5,543 bases of DNA from contig DATJPR010000004.1 of the NCBI GenBank assembly GCA_035506295.1, positions 1-5,543 of the forward strand, written 5' to 3'. The DNA comes from DATJPR01 sp035506295 (GTDB lineage Bacteria; Bacteroidota; Ignavibacteria; UBA10030; UBA6906). Positions 1 through 5,543 of this stretch are shown here, in pieces. How positions within the stretch are numbered: the first letter of the stretch is position 1; each line of letters begins with the position of its first letter. The position numbers and the translations under genes are program-made. The notes beneath the pieces are model-generated. The model was not told the origin of the DNA and did not search any database. It worked only from the letters and a program-made list of their open reading frames with translations.

Positions 1-126
1 CAGCTCGAACTTCTCGATGCGCAGGTCGCGATGACACGGACCCAGACCAATCGGGCGCAGGCCCTCTATGATTACCTCGTGGCCAAGGCCGTCTGGGCCG
101 AGGCTGTCGGGCGAGGACACGAATAA
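1..126 (+). CDS. TolC-family outer-membrane efflux channel, C-terminal fragment (5' end outside window)
   Basis: Frame 1 is open from the first base and stops at TAA 124-126, giving the last 41 residues of a protein that begins upstream of the window. The segment reads as an amphipathic helix with LLDAQVAMTRTQTNRAQALY followed by DYLVAKAVWAEAVGR, which is the usual closing helix of the outer membrane efflux protein (OEP/TolC) family: a LLDAQ-like start, a run of Thr/Arg/Gln/Asn heptad positions, then 'ALYDYLVA'. Such proteins form a trimeric barrel and periplasmic helical tunnel that is the exit duct of tripartite pumps. The adaptor gene starts 11 bp downstream on the same strand and the pump follows, so this is the channel of the same operon. 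Only the C-terminus is visible, so its signal peptide, length and subfamily cannot be judged. Confidence 0.85.
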   Translation, partial: QLELLDAQVAMTRTQTNRAQALYDYLVAKAVWAEAVGRGHE

Positions 127-137
127 CCACACCGGAC

Positions 138-1196
138 ATGGCAATGAAAACCCTCTCTCCATCAGTTTCTGTGCTTTCCCTGGGATTCTTCGCTCTTCTT
201 CTTGCCGGTTGCGGCGGCGGAAAAGGCGATGCTCCGGATGCAGCCGGACAGCGACCCGCGCGGATCGTCCCCGTCGAAGTCGCTACGGCTTCACGCCGGC
301 AACTTTCTGTATCGCGTACGTATTCCGGCTCGCTCGAAGGTCAGGAGCAGGCGAACATCGTTGCCAAGCTTTCCGAACGCGTAACGGCCCTGCCCGTGCG
401 CGTGGGAGCGCAGGTCCACGCCGGACAGACGATCGTCGCCCTGGACAAGAGCGGCACGACGTCGCAATATTTCCAGGCCGAGGCGAACTACAAGAACGCC
501 GAAAAAACCGTTCAGCGGATGAAATCACTCTTTGCGGAAGGTGCGGTCTCCGCCCAAACGCTGGATGGGGCACAGACGGCGTACGACGTCGCCAGGGCGA
601 ATTTTGAAGCAGCACGAAGCGCCGTCGAGTTGTCGACGCCGATCGACGGCGTGGTGACGGCGATCAACATCAACGTGGGAGAACTTCCTTCGCCGGGCGC
701 GGTCCTCTCCACGGTCGCCCGGATCGAGCGCATGAAGGTCACCTTCAACATGAATGAAACGGATGTCGCCAACATCCGGCTCGGACAGAAGGTCAACCTC
801 GCCTCCGAGATGAATCCTGCAGCGCGGGCCGCAGGAGAGATCGTTCAGATTTCCAAATCGGCTGACGTACGTTCCCGCTCATTCGAGATCAAGGTCCTGT
901 TTCCGAACACCCCGCAACTCTGGTTCCGGCCCGGGATGTTCGCCACGGTAACCGTCGCCGTCTCCCCCGAGGGTACACCTGTCGTCATCCCCACTTCAGC
1001 ACTCCAGAGCGACGGTGTTGCCAGCAGCGTCTTCCTGGTCCGGAACAACATTGCCGTGAGGCAGCCGGTCACCCCGGGCGTGAGCAACGGCGACGCTACG
1101 GCGATTCTCCAGGGCATCAACCCCGGCGATACCGTCGTCACCGTGGGCGCCAATGCCCTCAAGGACGGATCCGCCGTCTCGATCGTGGCACGCTGA
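138..1196 (+). CDS. RND efflux periplasmic adaptor subunit (HlyD/AcrA-type membrane fusion lipoprotein)
   Basis: This 352-residue protein bridges the inner-membrane pump and the outer-membrane channel. It opens with a lipoprotein signal peptide ending in the lipobox LLAGC; Cys25 would be acylated and is followed by Gly-rich sequence, leaving the protein membrane-anchored in the periplasm. Domains in order: lipoyl half 1 at about 68-103, with the turn GAQVHAGQ; an alpha-helical hairpin at about 105-165; lipoyl half 2 from about 166, with the family motif TPIDGVV at 167-173; a beta-barrel at about 194-272; and a membrane-proximal domain to the end. The hairpin tip carries R127-x3-L131-x6-S138, the RLS motif known to dock on TolC. 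Length is normal for the family. ATG138 lacks a clear ribosome site; ATG144, two codons in, has GGA seven bases upstream and is an equally good start. The family call is very secure; the transported substrate is not visible here. Confidence 0.95.
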   Translation: MAMKTLSPSVSVLSLGFFALLLAGCGGGKGDAPDAAGQRPARIVPVEVATASRRQLSVSRTYSGSLEGQEQANIVAKLSERVTALPVRVGAQVHAGQTIVALDKSGTTSQYFQAEANYKNAEKTVQRMKSLFAEGAVSAQTLDGAQTAYDVARANFEAARSAVELSTPIDGVVTAININVGELPSPGAVLSTVARIERMKVTFNMNETDVANIRLGQKVNLASEMNPAARAAGEIVQISKSADVRSRSFEIKVLFPNTPQLWFRPGMFATVTVAVSPEGTPVVIPTSALQSDGVASSVFLVRNNIAVRQPVTPGVSNGDATAILQGINPGDTVVTVGANALKDGSAVSIVAR

Positions 1197-1223
1197 GACC
1201 ACGGTAGTATTTCGGAATTCGCC

Positions 1224-1230
1224 AGGAAGG
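1224..1230 (+). promoter_or_regulatory. Ribosome binding site of the RND pump gene
   Basis: AGGAAGG lies in the 45-bp space before ATG1242 (36 bp before TTG1233) and is the strongest Shine-Dalgarno-like sequence in the operon. It sits 11 bases before ATG1242 and only two bases before TTG1233, so it favours the ATG as the start, although its first half (AGGA) could serve the TTG with a 5-base spacer. Confidence 0.6.
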
Positions 1231-1241
1231 AATTGCGCTTC

Positions 1242-4200
1242 ATGAAACTCGCTGATGTCTCCATTGAACGCCCGGTGTTCGCCACCATGATGATCATGGC
1301 GCTCGTCGTGCTGGGACTCTTCTCCTACATCAAACTCAATGTCGACCAGTACCCGGACGTCGACATCCCCTATGTCACAGCCACAACCGTGTTGCGGGGA
1401 GCCGGGCCGGAGCAGATCGAATCCGATGTAACCAAGAAGATCGAAGACGCTGTCAATACCATCGCGGGCGTGGATCATATCCAGTCGACCTCACAGGAAG
1501 GCGTCTCGATCGTCATCATCCAGTTCAAGCTGGAGGTCGACGGCAAACAGGCAGCGCAGGAAGTCCGGGAGAAGATCGCCGCCATCCGCGCAAATCTTCC
1601 GACCGAGATCGATGACCCTGTCATCCAGCGCTTCGATCCCGCCAGTCTTCCGATCATGCAACTGACGGTGTCGGGCACCCGGTCCGAGAAGGAGATCACC
1701 ACATACACCAAGGACGTCATCAAGAAACGCCTGGAGAATGTCCCGGGCGTCGGGTCCGTGGACCTCGTGGGGGGTGCCGAGCGGGAAATCGAAATCCAGG
1801 TCGATGCCGACCGCTTGCAGGCATACAACCTGTCGATCCAGGATGTCATTCAGGCAGTCGCCGCCGCAAACGTGGAAGTCCCTGCCGGGAACCTCATCAA
1901 GGGACCGCGGCAGCTGCTGCTGCGTACGGTGGGCAAATTCACAAACGTGAATGACTTCAATTCCGTGATCGTGACAAGCCCGGGCGGCAAGATCGTTCAT
2001 CTTTCCGAGGTGGCTGCCGTCGTGGACGGCGTAAAGGAGCGCACGAGCCTGGCGCGGGTGAACGGCGAGCGCGCCGTCGGACTGAACATCCTGAAGCAGT
2101 CGGGAAGCAACACCGTCCGCGTCGCGGAGGCGTTGAAAGCCCAGCTCGATCGGATGAAGCATGACCTTCCCGCCGATCTTCAAATCACGATTGCCAAAGA
2201 CAACAGCACGTTCATCCGCGATTCGGTGAACGATGTGCTCTTCGACATTGTGTACGGTGGTCTCCTCGCAGTCATCGTTGTGTATTTCTTCCTCGCCAAT
2301 GTCCGTCCGACCATCATCAGCGCGATCGCGCTCCCGACGTCGATCATCGCCAGCTTCATCATCATGTTCGCGTTGAACTTCACGCTCAACGTGATGTCGC
2401 TGATGGCGCTTTCTCTCGCGGTCGGCTTGCTCATCGACGACGCCATCGTGGTGATCGAGAATATCTATCGCCACATGCATGAAGGCGCCACGCCCGTCGA
2501 GGCGGCCAAAGCCGCGACGAGCGAGATTGGATTGGCGGTCATGGCCACGACGTTCACCGTTGTCGCGGTCTTTGTGCCGGTGGCCTTCATGTCGGGGATC
2601 GTGGGACGGTTCTTCTATCAGTTCGGTATTACCGTCGCGGTGTCGGTGCTGGTTTCTCTCTTCGTCGCATTTACCCTTACCCCCATGTTGTCGTCCCGCT
2701 GGCTGAAAAAGGAAGACGAAGAGCTCACCAACTCCGGCAACCTCTGGCGTCGGGCGCTGTACTATTTCAACCATGGATTCTCGCTTCTCAGCGAAGCCTA
2801 CCGCAAGGCCATCCGGTGGACGCTGCGGAACCGGTGGAAGGTGCTTGGGCTGGCGCTCGGGATATTCGTTCTCAGCTTCGTGCTCATGCGCTTCCTTGGA
2901 GCGTCGTTCTTCCCCGACATGGATCAGAGCGAATTTACGGTCTCCGTGACGGCTGCACCAGGCAGCTCCCTCGAGCAGACCTCCGCGATCTGCCGACGGA
3001 TCGAGGAAACGATGAGACAACGGCCGGAAGTAATCACCACTCTAACGACCATCGGCGCGGGAAACGACCCCGTGACCAAGGGGAACATCCTCGTCAAGCT
3101 GGTCAAGAAGCGCGAGCGAAAGAAGAGCCAGGCGCAGATTATCGACGAGCTCCGCGAGACGCTTGCCATGACGCCGGGTGCGACACTCAGCTTCGTCACC
3201 GCCGGCGGTCCGGGGGGAGCGCAGAAGCCGGTGATCCTCAGCGTCCGTGGAGAAGACCTGACGGTCCTTGAAGGGATTGCAGATCAAGTGGAAACGATTT
3301 TACGCAGGACACCTGGTGCTGCGGACATTGAGAACAGCCTGGAGATCTCCAAACCGGAAATCCGCATTCGCATCGATCGCGAGAAGGCCTCCGATCTCGG
3401 CGTGAACGTCGCCCAGATTGCCCGCGATACCCGCGCGATGGTCGATGGTGCCGTCGCCACGCAGTATGCAGAAGGCGGTGAACAGTACGACGTCCGCGTG
3501 CGGTTGGCCGAACAAGACAGGACCACCCCGGAAAACATTCGCCGCCTTACCATCAAAAGCACAAAGGACGGCGCGCCTCAGCAGAAGCTCCTGATTCCTG
3601 TCACCGACGTTGCATCGGTGTCTCTGGGATCCGGCCCGTCAAAGATCAATCGGTATGACCGGCAGCGGGAGATCCGCCTGGACGCGGACCTCTCGGGAAG
3701 ATTTTTGGGTGAGGTGCTTGGCGACGCGCTCGCGAAGACCAATGCGCTTCAACTTCCTTCCGGCTACAGTGTCGGTGTCACGGGGTCGGGGCAAATGCAG
3801 TCGGAGTCGTTTACCAATATTTTCCTGGCGCTGGCGCTTGCCGTGGTCTTTGTTTACATCGTCCTCGCGGCGCAGTTCGAGAGTTTCTTCCACCCGTTCT
3901 CCATCATGCTGGCGCTTCCGATGTCGTTGATCGGCGCTGTGTTTGCGCTTCTGATTTTCAAGGGAGCGCTTTCGACGATTTCGCTGATCGGCATCATCAT
4001 GCTCATGGGGCTGGTCACGAAGAACGGCATTCTGCTCGTCGACTATACGAACGTCCTCCGCGAGCGAGGGATGGAGAGAACCGATGCACTCGTGAACGCC
4101 GGCGCGACGCGGCTCCGTCCGATTTTGATGACGACCTTCGCGATGATTTTCGGCATGGTCCCGGTCGCATTTGGCGTGGGCGAGGGAAGCGAATTGCGGG

Positions 4201-4370
4201 CGCCGATGGGGCAAACGGTGATCGGCGGCCTGGTGACGTCAACATTGCTGACGCTCTTCGTTGTCCCGGTTGTCTACACCTTCATCGAGGACCTGTCGAT
4301 AAAGCGAGCTATCCACGCGCTGCAGCTGATCCTGAAGCCTTCCACACCACAACGAGAATACCGGTCATGA
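1242..4370 (+). CDS. RND efflux pump inner-membrane subunit, HAE1 (AcrB/MexB-like) family
   Basis: A full-length proton-driven RND transporter of 1042 residues, close to AcrB in size. It takes substrates from the periplasm or inner membrane and passes them to the channel through the adaptor. The N-terminus MKLADVSIERPVF is typical of the family and supports ATG1242; TTG1233 would add three residues. Two similar halves are visible: TM1 at about 12-29, a large periplasmic loop, TM2-6 at about 334-478, TM7 at about 534-552, a second large loop, and TM8-12 from about 860 to 1015, then a short cytosolic tail. TM4 has GLLIDDAIVVIEN with D399/D400, matching AcrB D407/D408; TM10 has K927 in LVTKNGILLVD, matching K940; RLRPILMT (R957/R959) covers the conserved TM11 arginine. 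The DDAIVV motif marks the hydrophobe/drug group, not the heavy-metal (HME) group. No frameshift or missing core residue is seen. The exact substrate cannot be read from sequence. Confidence 0.97.
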   Translation: MKLADVSIERPVFATMMIMALVVLGLFSYIKLNVDQYPDVDIPYVTATTVLRGAGPEQIESDVTKKIEDAVNTIAGVDHIQSTSQEGVSIVIIQFKLEVDGKQAAQEVREKIAAIRANLPTEIDDPVIQRFDPASLPIMQLTVSGTRSEKEITTYTKDVIKKRLENVPGVGSVDLVGGAEREIEIQVDADRLQAYNLSIQDVIQAVAAANVEVPAGNLIKGPRQLLLRTVGKFTNVNDFNSVIVTSPGGKIVHLSEVAAVVDGVKERTSLARVNGERAVGLNILKQSGSNTVRVAEALKAQLDRMKHDLPADLQITIAKDNSTFIRDSVNDVLFDIVYGGLLAVIVVYFFLANVRPTIISAIALPTSIIASFIIMFALNFTLNVMSLMALSLAVGLLIDDAIVVIENIYRHMHEGATPVEAAKAATSEIGLAVMATTFTVVAVFVPVAFMSGIVGRFFYQFGITVAVSVLVSLFVAFTLTPMLSSRWLKKEDEELTNSGNLWRRALYYFNHGFSLLSEAYRKAIRWTLRNRWKVLGLALGIFVLSFVLMRFLGASFFPDMDQSEFTVSVTAAPGSSLEQTSAICRRIEETMRQRPEVITTLTTIGAGNDPVTKGNILVKLVKKRERKKSQAQIIDELRETLAMTPGATLSFVTAGGPGGAQKPVILSVRGEDLTVLEGIADQVETILRRTPGAADIENSLEISKPEIRIRIDREKASDLGVNVAQIARDTRAMVDGAVATQYAEGGEQYDVRVRLAEQDRTTPENIRRLTIKSTKDGAPQQKLLIPVTDVASVSLGSGPSKINRYDRQREIRLDADLSGRFLGEVLGDALAKTNALQLPSGYSVGVTGSGQMQSESFTNIFLALALAVVFVYIVLAAQFESFFHPFSIMLALPMSLIGAVFALLIFKGALSTISLIGIIMLMGLVTKNGILLVDYTNVLRERGMERTDALVNAGATRLRPILMTTFAMIFGMVPVAFGVGEGSELRAPMGQTVIGGLVTSTLLTLFVVPVVYTFIEDLSIKRAIHALQLILKPSTPQREYRS

Positions 4371-4666
4371 AGATCACATTCCTCATTCACAACGAGGTGT
4401 ACACGGGGAGGATCATGGAGCTTCTCGAGCGGCACGGCGTCGACTACTACACCCGTTGGGAGCACGTCAAAGGGAAGGGGCACGGAACGGAAGCGCATCT
4501 CGGCACCAGGAGTTTTCCCTCCTTGAACTCCGTGACGATGATTGCCTTCGAGTCAGACACCGTTCTGGATGCGGTCATTGATGAGATCCGCGCCACGAAC
4601 AAAGAGATACCGAAAACGGACGACCAGGTAAGGCTTTTCCAGGTGCCGCTCGAACGTATTGTGTAG
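4367..4666 (+). CDS. Small PII-like protein coupled to the RND pump (resembles the PG0541 transporter-associated family)
   Basis: A 99-residue soluble protein with no signal peptide, so cytosolic. Its start overlaps the pump stop as ATGA, implying translational coupling; a weak GAGAA lies eight bases upstream. Predicted order is strand 1 (KITFLI), helix 1 (TGRIMELLERHG), strand 2 (YYTRWEHVKGKG), a loop, strand 3 (SVTMIAF), helix 2 (VLDAVIDEIRATN), strand 4 (VRLFQVPLERIV): the ferredoxin-like pattern of PII proteins. By-eye alignment with GlnB works throughout: helix 1 then 'G', a VKGxG motif at 34-38, FPSLNSV against LPKVKI, and the final LFxVPLERIV against VFDVARVI. The T-loop is several residues shorter, has no modifiable tyrosine, and the GDGK-type ATP-binding B-loop is absent. 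Small PII-like or PG0541-type proteins beside RND pumps are known; their role is poorly defined. I infer a regulator or sensor of this pump. A CutA-like relative is the main alternative. Confidence 0.75.
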   Translation: MKITFLIHNEVYTGRIMELLERHGVDYYTRWEHVKGKGHGTEAHLGTRSFPSLNSVTMIAFESDTVLDAVIDEIRATNKEIPKTDDQVRLFQVPLERIV

Positions 4667-4703
4667 GCGCATGGGGATTTTTCTGTCCCGCCCTGCTGTT
4701 AAC

Positions 4704-4709
4704 TATAAA
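4704..4709 (+). promoter_or_regulatory. Possible -10 element for the downstream outer-membrane protein gene
   Basis: TATAAA stands out in the only sizeable gap of the window, within the AT-rich run TTAACTATAAAC, 54 bases before ATG4764. No good -35 hexamer lies 16-18 bp upstream (the best-placed sequence is TTCTGT at 4681-4686), so this is a weak guess. It would fit a separate transcription unit for the barrel protein. Confidence 0.25.
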
Positions 4710-4737
4710 CGCCGGTGACGTCTGGAAATAGACGGCG
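4710..4737 (+). other. Small imperfect hairpin in the intergenic region
   Basis: CGTCT (4719-4723) and AGACG (4730-4734) are perfect complements around the six-base loop GGAAAT. The stem can be extended by CGC/GCG (4710-4712 with 4735-4737) if six bases on the 5' side bulge out. No T-run follows, so it is not a convincing terminator; it would lie in the 5' leader if the TATAAA at 4704 is used. It may be chance. Confidence 0.25.
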
Positions 4738-4751
4738 TGTGCGGATAGTTC

Positions 4752-4755
4752 AGGG
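4752..4755 (+). promoter_or_regulatory. Ribosome binding site of the outer-membrane protein gene
   Basis: AGGG ends eight bases before ATG4764, a normal spacing. It supports this ATG as the start, in agreement with the signal peptide that begins directly there. Confidence 0.5.
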
Positions 4756-4763
4756 TTGCGTGC

Positions 4764-5501
4764 ATGAACCGACAATTCGTCCTGCAGTCTCTTGTATTTC
4801 TTCTGGTGATCGGAACAACCACAACGCTTTGCGGCCCTCCATTCTTCACCGATGACCCGGAGCCGGTGGACTTCCACCACTGGGAATTCTATCTCGCTTC
4901 CGTCCAACAGCATCTCCGTGAGGCGGCAAACGCGACGCTCCCGCACGTGGAGGTGAATTACGGCGCCTTTTCCAATGTCCAGCTGCACATCGTGGCTCCG
5001 CTCGAATACGTTCGGACGGGAAGCGATCGGCACTACGGATACTCCGACACCGAACTCGGCGTGAAGTACCGATTCGTGGACGAGACCTCCTCGCTTCCGC
5101 AGATTGGGATCTTTCCGCTTGTCGAAGTGCCTACAGGCTCAAAGGCCAGCGGGCTCGGAAGCGGCACGGTGCAGCTATATCTTCCGCTCTGGTTTCAGAA
5201 ATCGTGGGGAGATCTCACGACATATGGCGGGGGTGGGTATTGGATCAATCCCGGAAGCGATGCGAAGAACTGGGTATTCCTCGGCTGGCTGGCGCAGTAT
5301 GATTTCTCTGAAGTGCTTTCACTCGGTGGTGAGTTCTACTACCACAGCGCGGACACTCCCGACGCCATCGACGGCGCTGACTTCAGCCTGGGCGGCTTCA
5401 TCAATCTCAACGAGCACAATCACATCCTCTTTTCCCTCGGTCACAGCGTGACAGGCGAGGCGACGACGACGGTGTACTTCGGGTATCAGGTAACCGTATA
5501 A
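4764..5501 (+). CDS. Predicted outer-membrane beta-barrel protein, 'MetA-pathway of phenol degradation'/transporter family
   Basis: A 245-residue exported protein. The N-terminus has Arg3 then a hydrophobic stretch (about 5-17) and a Thr-rich region; cleavage probably falls just before GPPFF (after Cys23). TTLC is a poor lipobox, so a soluble or barrel form is more likely than a lipoprotein. The mature start GPPFFTDDPEPVDFHHWEFY is the hallmark of a group usually annotated as 'transporter' or phenol_MetA_deg (Pfam PF13557). The rest alternates polar and aromatic residues in short strands (for example LGVKYRF, TTYGGGGYW, LSLGGEFYYH, TTVYFGYQVTV) separated by Gly/Asp/Asn turns, as in a barrel of roughly 10-12 strands. 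The true substrate of this family is largely unknown and the phenol name should not be read as function here. A 97-bp gap and its own ribosome site suggest a separate unit, though read-through from the efflux operon is possible. Confidence 0.75.
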   Translation: MNRQFVLQSLVFLLVIGTTTTLCGPPFFTDDPEPVDFHHWEFYLASVQQHLREAANATLPHVEVNYGAFSNVQLHIVAPLEYVRTGSDRHYGYSDTELGVKYRFVDETSSLPQIGIFPLVEVPTGSKASGLGSGTVQLYLPLWFQKSWGDLTTYGGGGYWINPGSDAKNWVFLGWLAQYDFSEVLSLGGEFYYHSADTPDAIDGADFSLGGFINLNEHNHILFSLGHSVTGEATTTVYFGYQVTV

Positions 5502-5502
5502 G

Positions 5503-5520
5503 GATTTCGAAGATTTCGAA
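5503..5520. repeat. Tandem 9-bp repeat, two copies of GATTTCGAA
   Basis: GATTTCGAA occurs twice without a break, two bases after the stop of the barrel gene. Each copy contains the palindrome TTCGAA. It directly abuts the GTCYGACA repeats, so the two may belong to one intergenic repeat element that continues past the window edge. Confidence 0.6.
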
Positions 5521-5541
5521 GTCTGACATGTGAGTCCGACA
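5521..5541. repeat. Direct repeat GTCYGACA, two copies 13 bp apart, overlapping an imperfect palindrome
   Basis: GTCTGACA (5521-5528) and GTCCGACA (5534-5541) differ at one base. The same stretch is an imperfect inverted repeat centred on ACATGT (5526-5531), with six of eight base pairs matching over 5521-5536. The window ends two bases later, so its full extent is unknown. It could be part of a dispersed intergenic repeat, a regulator site for the next gene, or a transcription stop region. Confidence 0.45.
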
Positions 5542-5543
5542 CA

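Noticed and set aside
68..607. Plus-strand open frame of 179 codons overlapping the channel and adaptor genes
   Set aside because: It is out of frame with both the TolC-type C-terminus and the adaptor, and its Arg/Pro/Ser-rich translation resembles no protein family.
1491..3020. Long minus-strand open frame (509 codons) inside the RND gene
   Set aside because: It is antisense to a clearly coding, well-conserved pump gene, and its translation is rich in His, Arg and Asp with no recognisable domain, as expected for the reverse of GC-rich coding DNA.
1242..4370. Heavy-metal (CusA/CzcA, HME) assignment of the pump
   Set aside because: TM4 reads GLLIDDAIVVIEN with the paired aspartates of HAE1 drug/hydrophobe pumps, not the DGAVV-type motif of metal exporters.
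4673..4690. GGGA/TCCC pairing with T-rich loop as a terminator after the PII-like gene
   Set aside because: The stem is only four pairs with an eight-base loop, and the T-run is in the loop rather than after the stem, so it does not fit an intrinsic terminator.
4827..4835. Lipobox at Cys23 of the barrel protein
   Set aside because: The residue before Cys is Leu, which does not fit the usual Gly/Ala/Ser at -1, and homologous proteins normally begin the mature chain at GPPF after signal peptidase I cleavage.
4575..5033. Minus-strand open frame spanning the intergenic gap
   Set aside because: It overlaps the PII-like gene and the barrel gene, both with good start context and family motifs; its own translation shows no recognisable features.

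Overview
The window carries a tripartite RND efflux operon of a diderm (Gram-negative type) bacterium, followed by a small PII-like gene and a separate outer-membrane protein gene. All genes are on the + strand. The DNA is GC-rich by eye. The lineage cannot be fixed from the sequence. The gene order (outer-membrane channel, adaptor, pump), the PII-like gene after the pump and the GPPFFTDDPEP-type outer-membrane protein look more like a non-proteobacterial phylum (for example Acidobacteriota, Verrucomicrobiota or the Bacteroidota/Ignavibacteriota side) than an enteric bacterium; this is an impression only.

Layout: 1-126 is the C-terminal end of a TolC-type outer-membrane efflux channel whose start lies outside the window. 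138-1196 encodes a lipoprotein periplasmic adaptor (HlyD/AcrA type) with a complete TolC-docking RLS motif. 1242-4370 encodes the inner-membrane RND pump, of the HAE1 (AcrB-like, drug/hydrophobe) type, with its proton-relay residues intact. 4367-4666 overlaps the pump's stop codon by four bases (ATGA) and encodes a 99-residue protein whose fold pattern and core motifs resemble the PII signalling family, but with a shortened T-loop and no recognisable ATP-binding B-loop. A 97-bp gap (4667-4763) with a possible weak promoter and a small hairpin separates this operon from 4764-5501, a secreted predicted beta-barrel of the 'MetA-pathway of phenol degradation'/transporter family. The last 42 bp hold short tandem and direct repeats and no gene.

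Working model: channel, adaptor and pump form one proton-driven exporter across both membranes. The PII-like protein, made in step with the pump, is the best candidate for a cytosolic regulator or sensor of that pump. This pump plus PII-like pairing is the least ordinary feature of the window; the pump itself is standard. The downstream barrel protein may be independent of the efflux operon.
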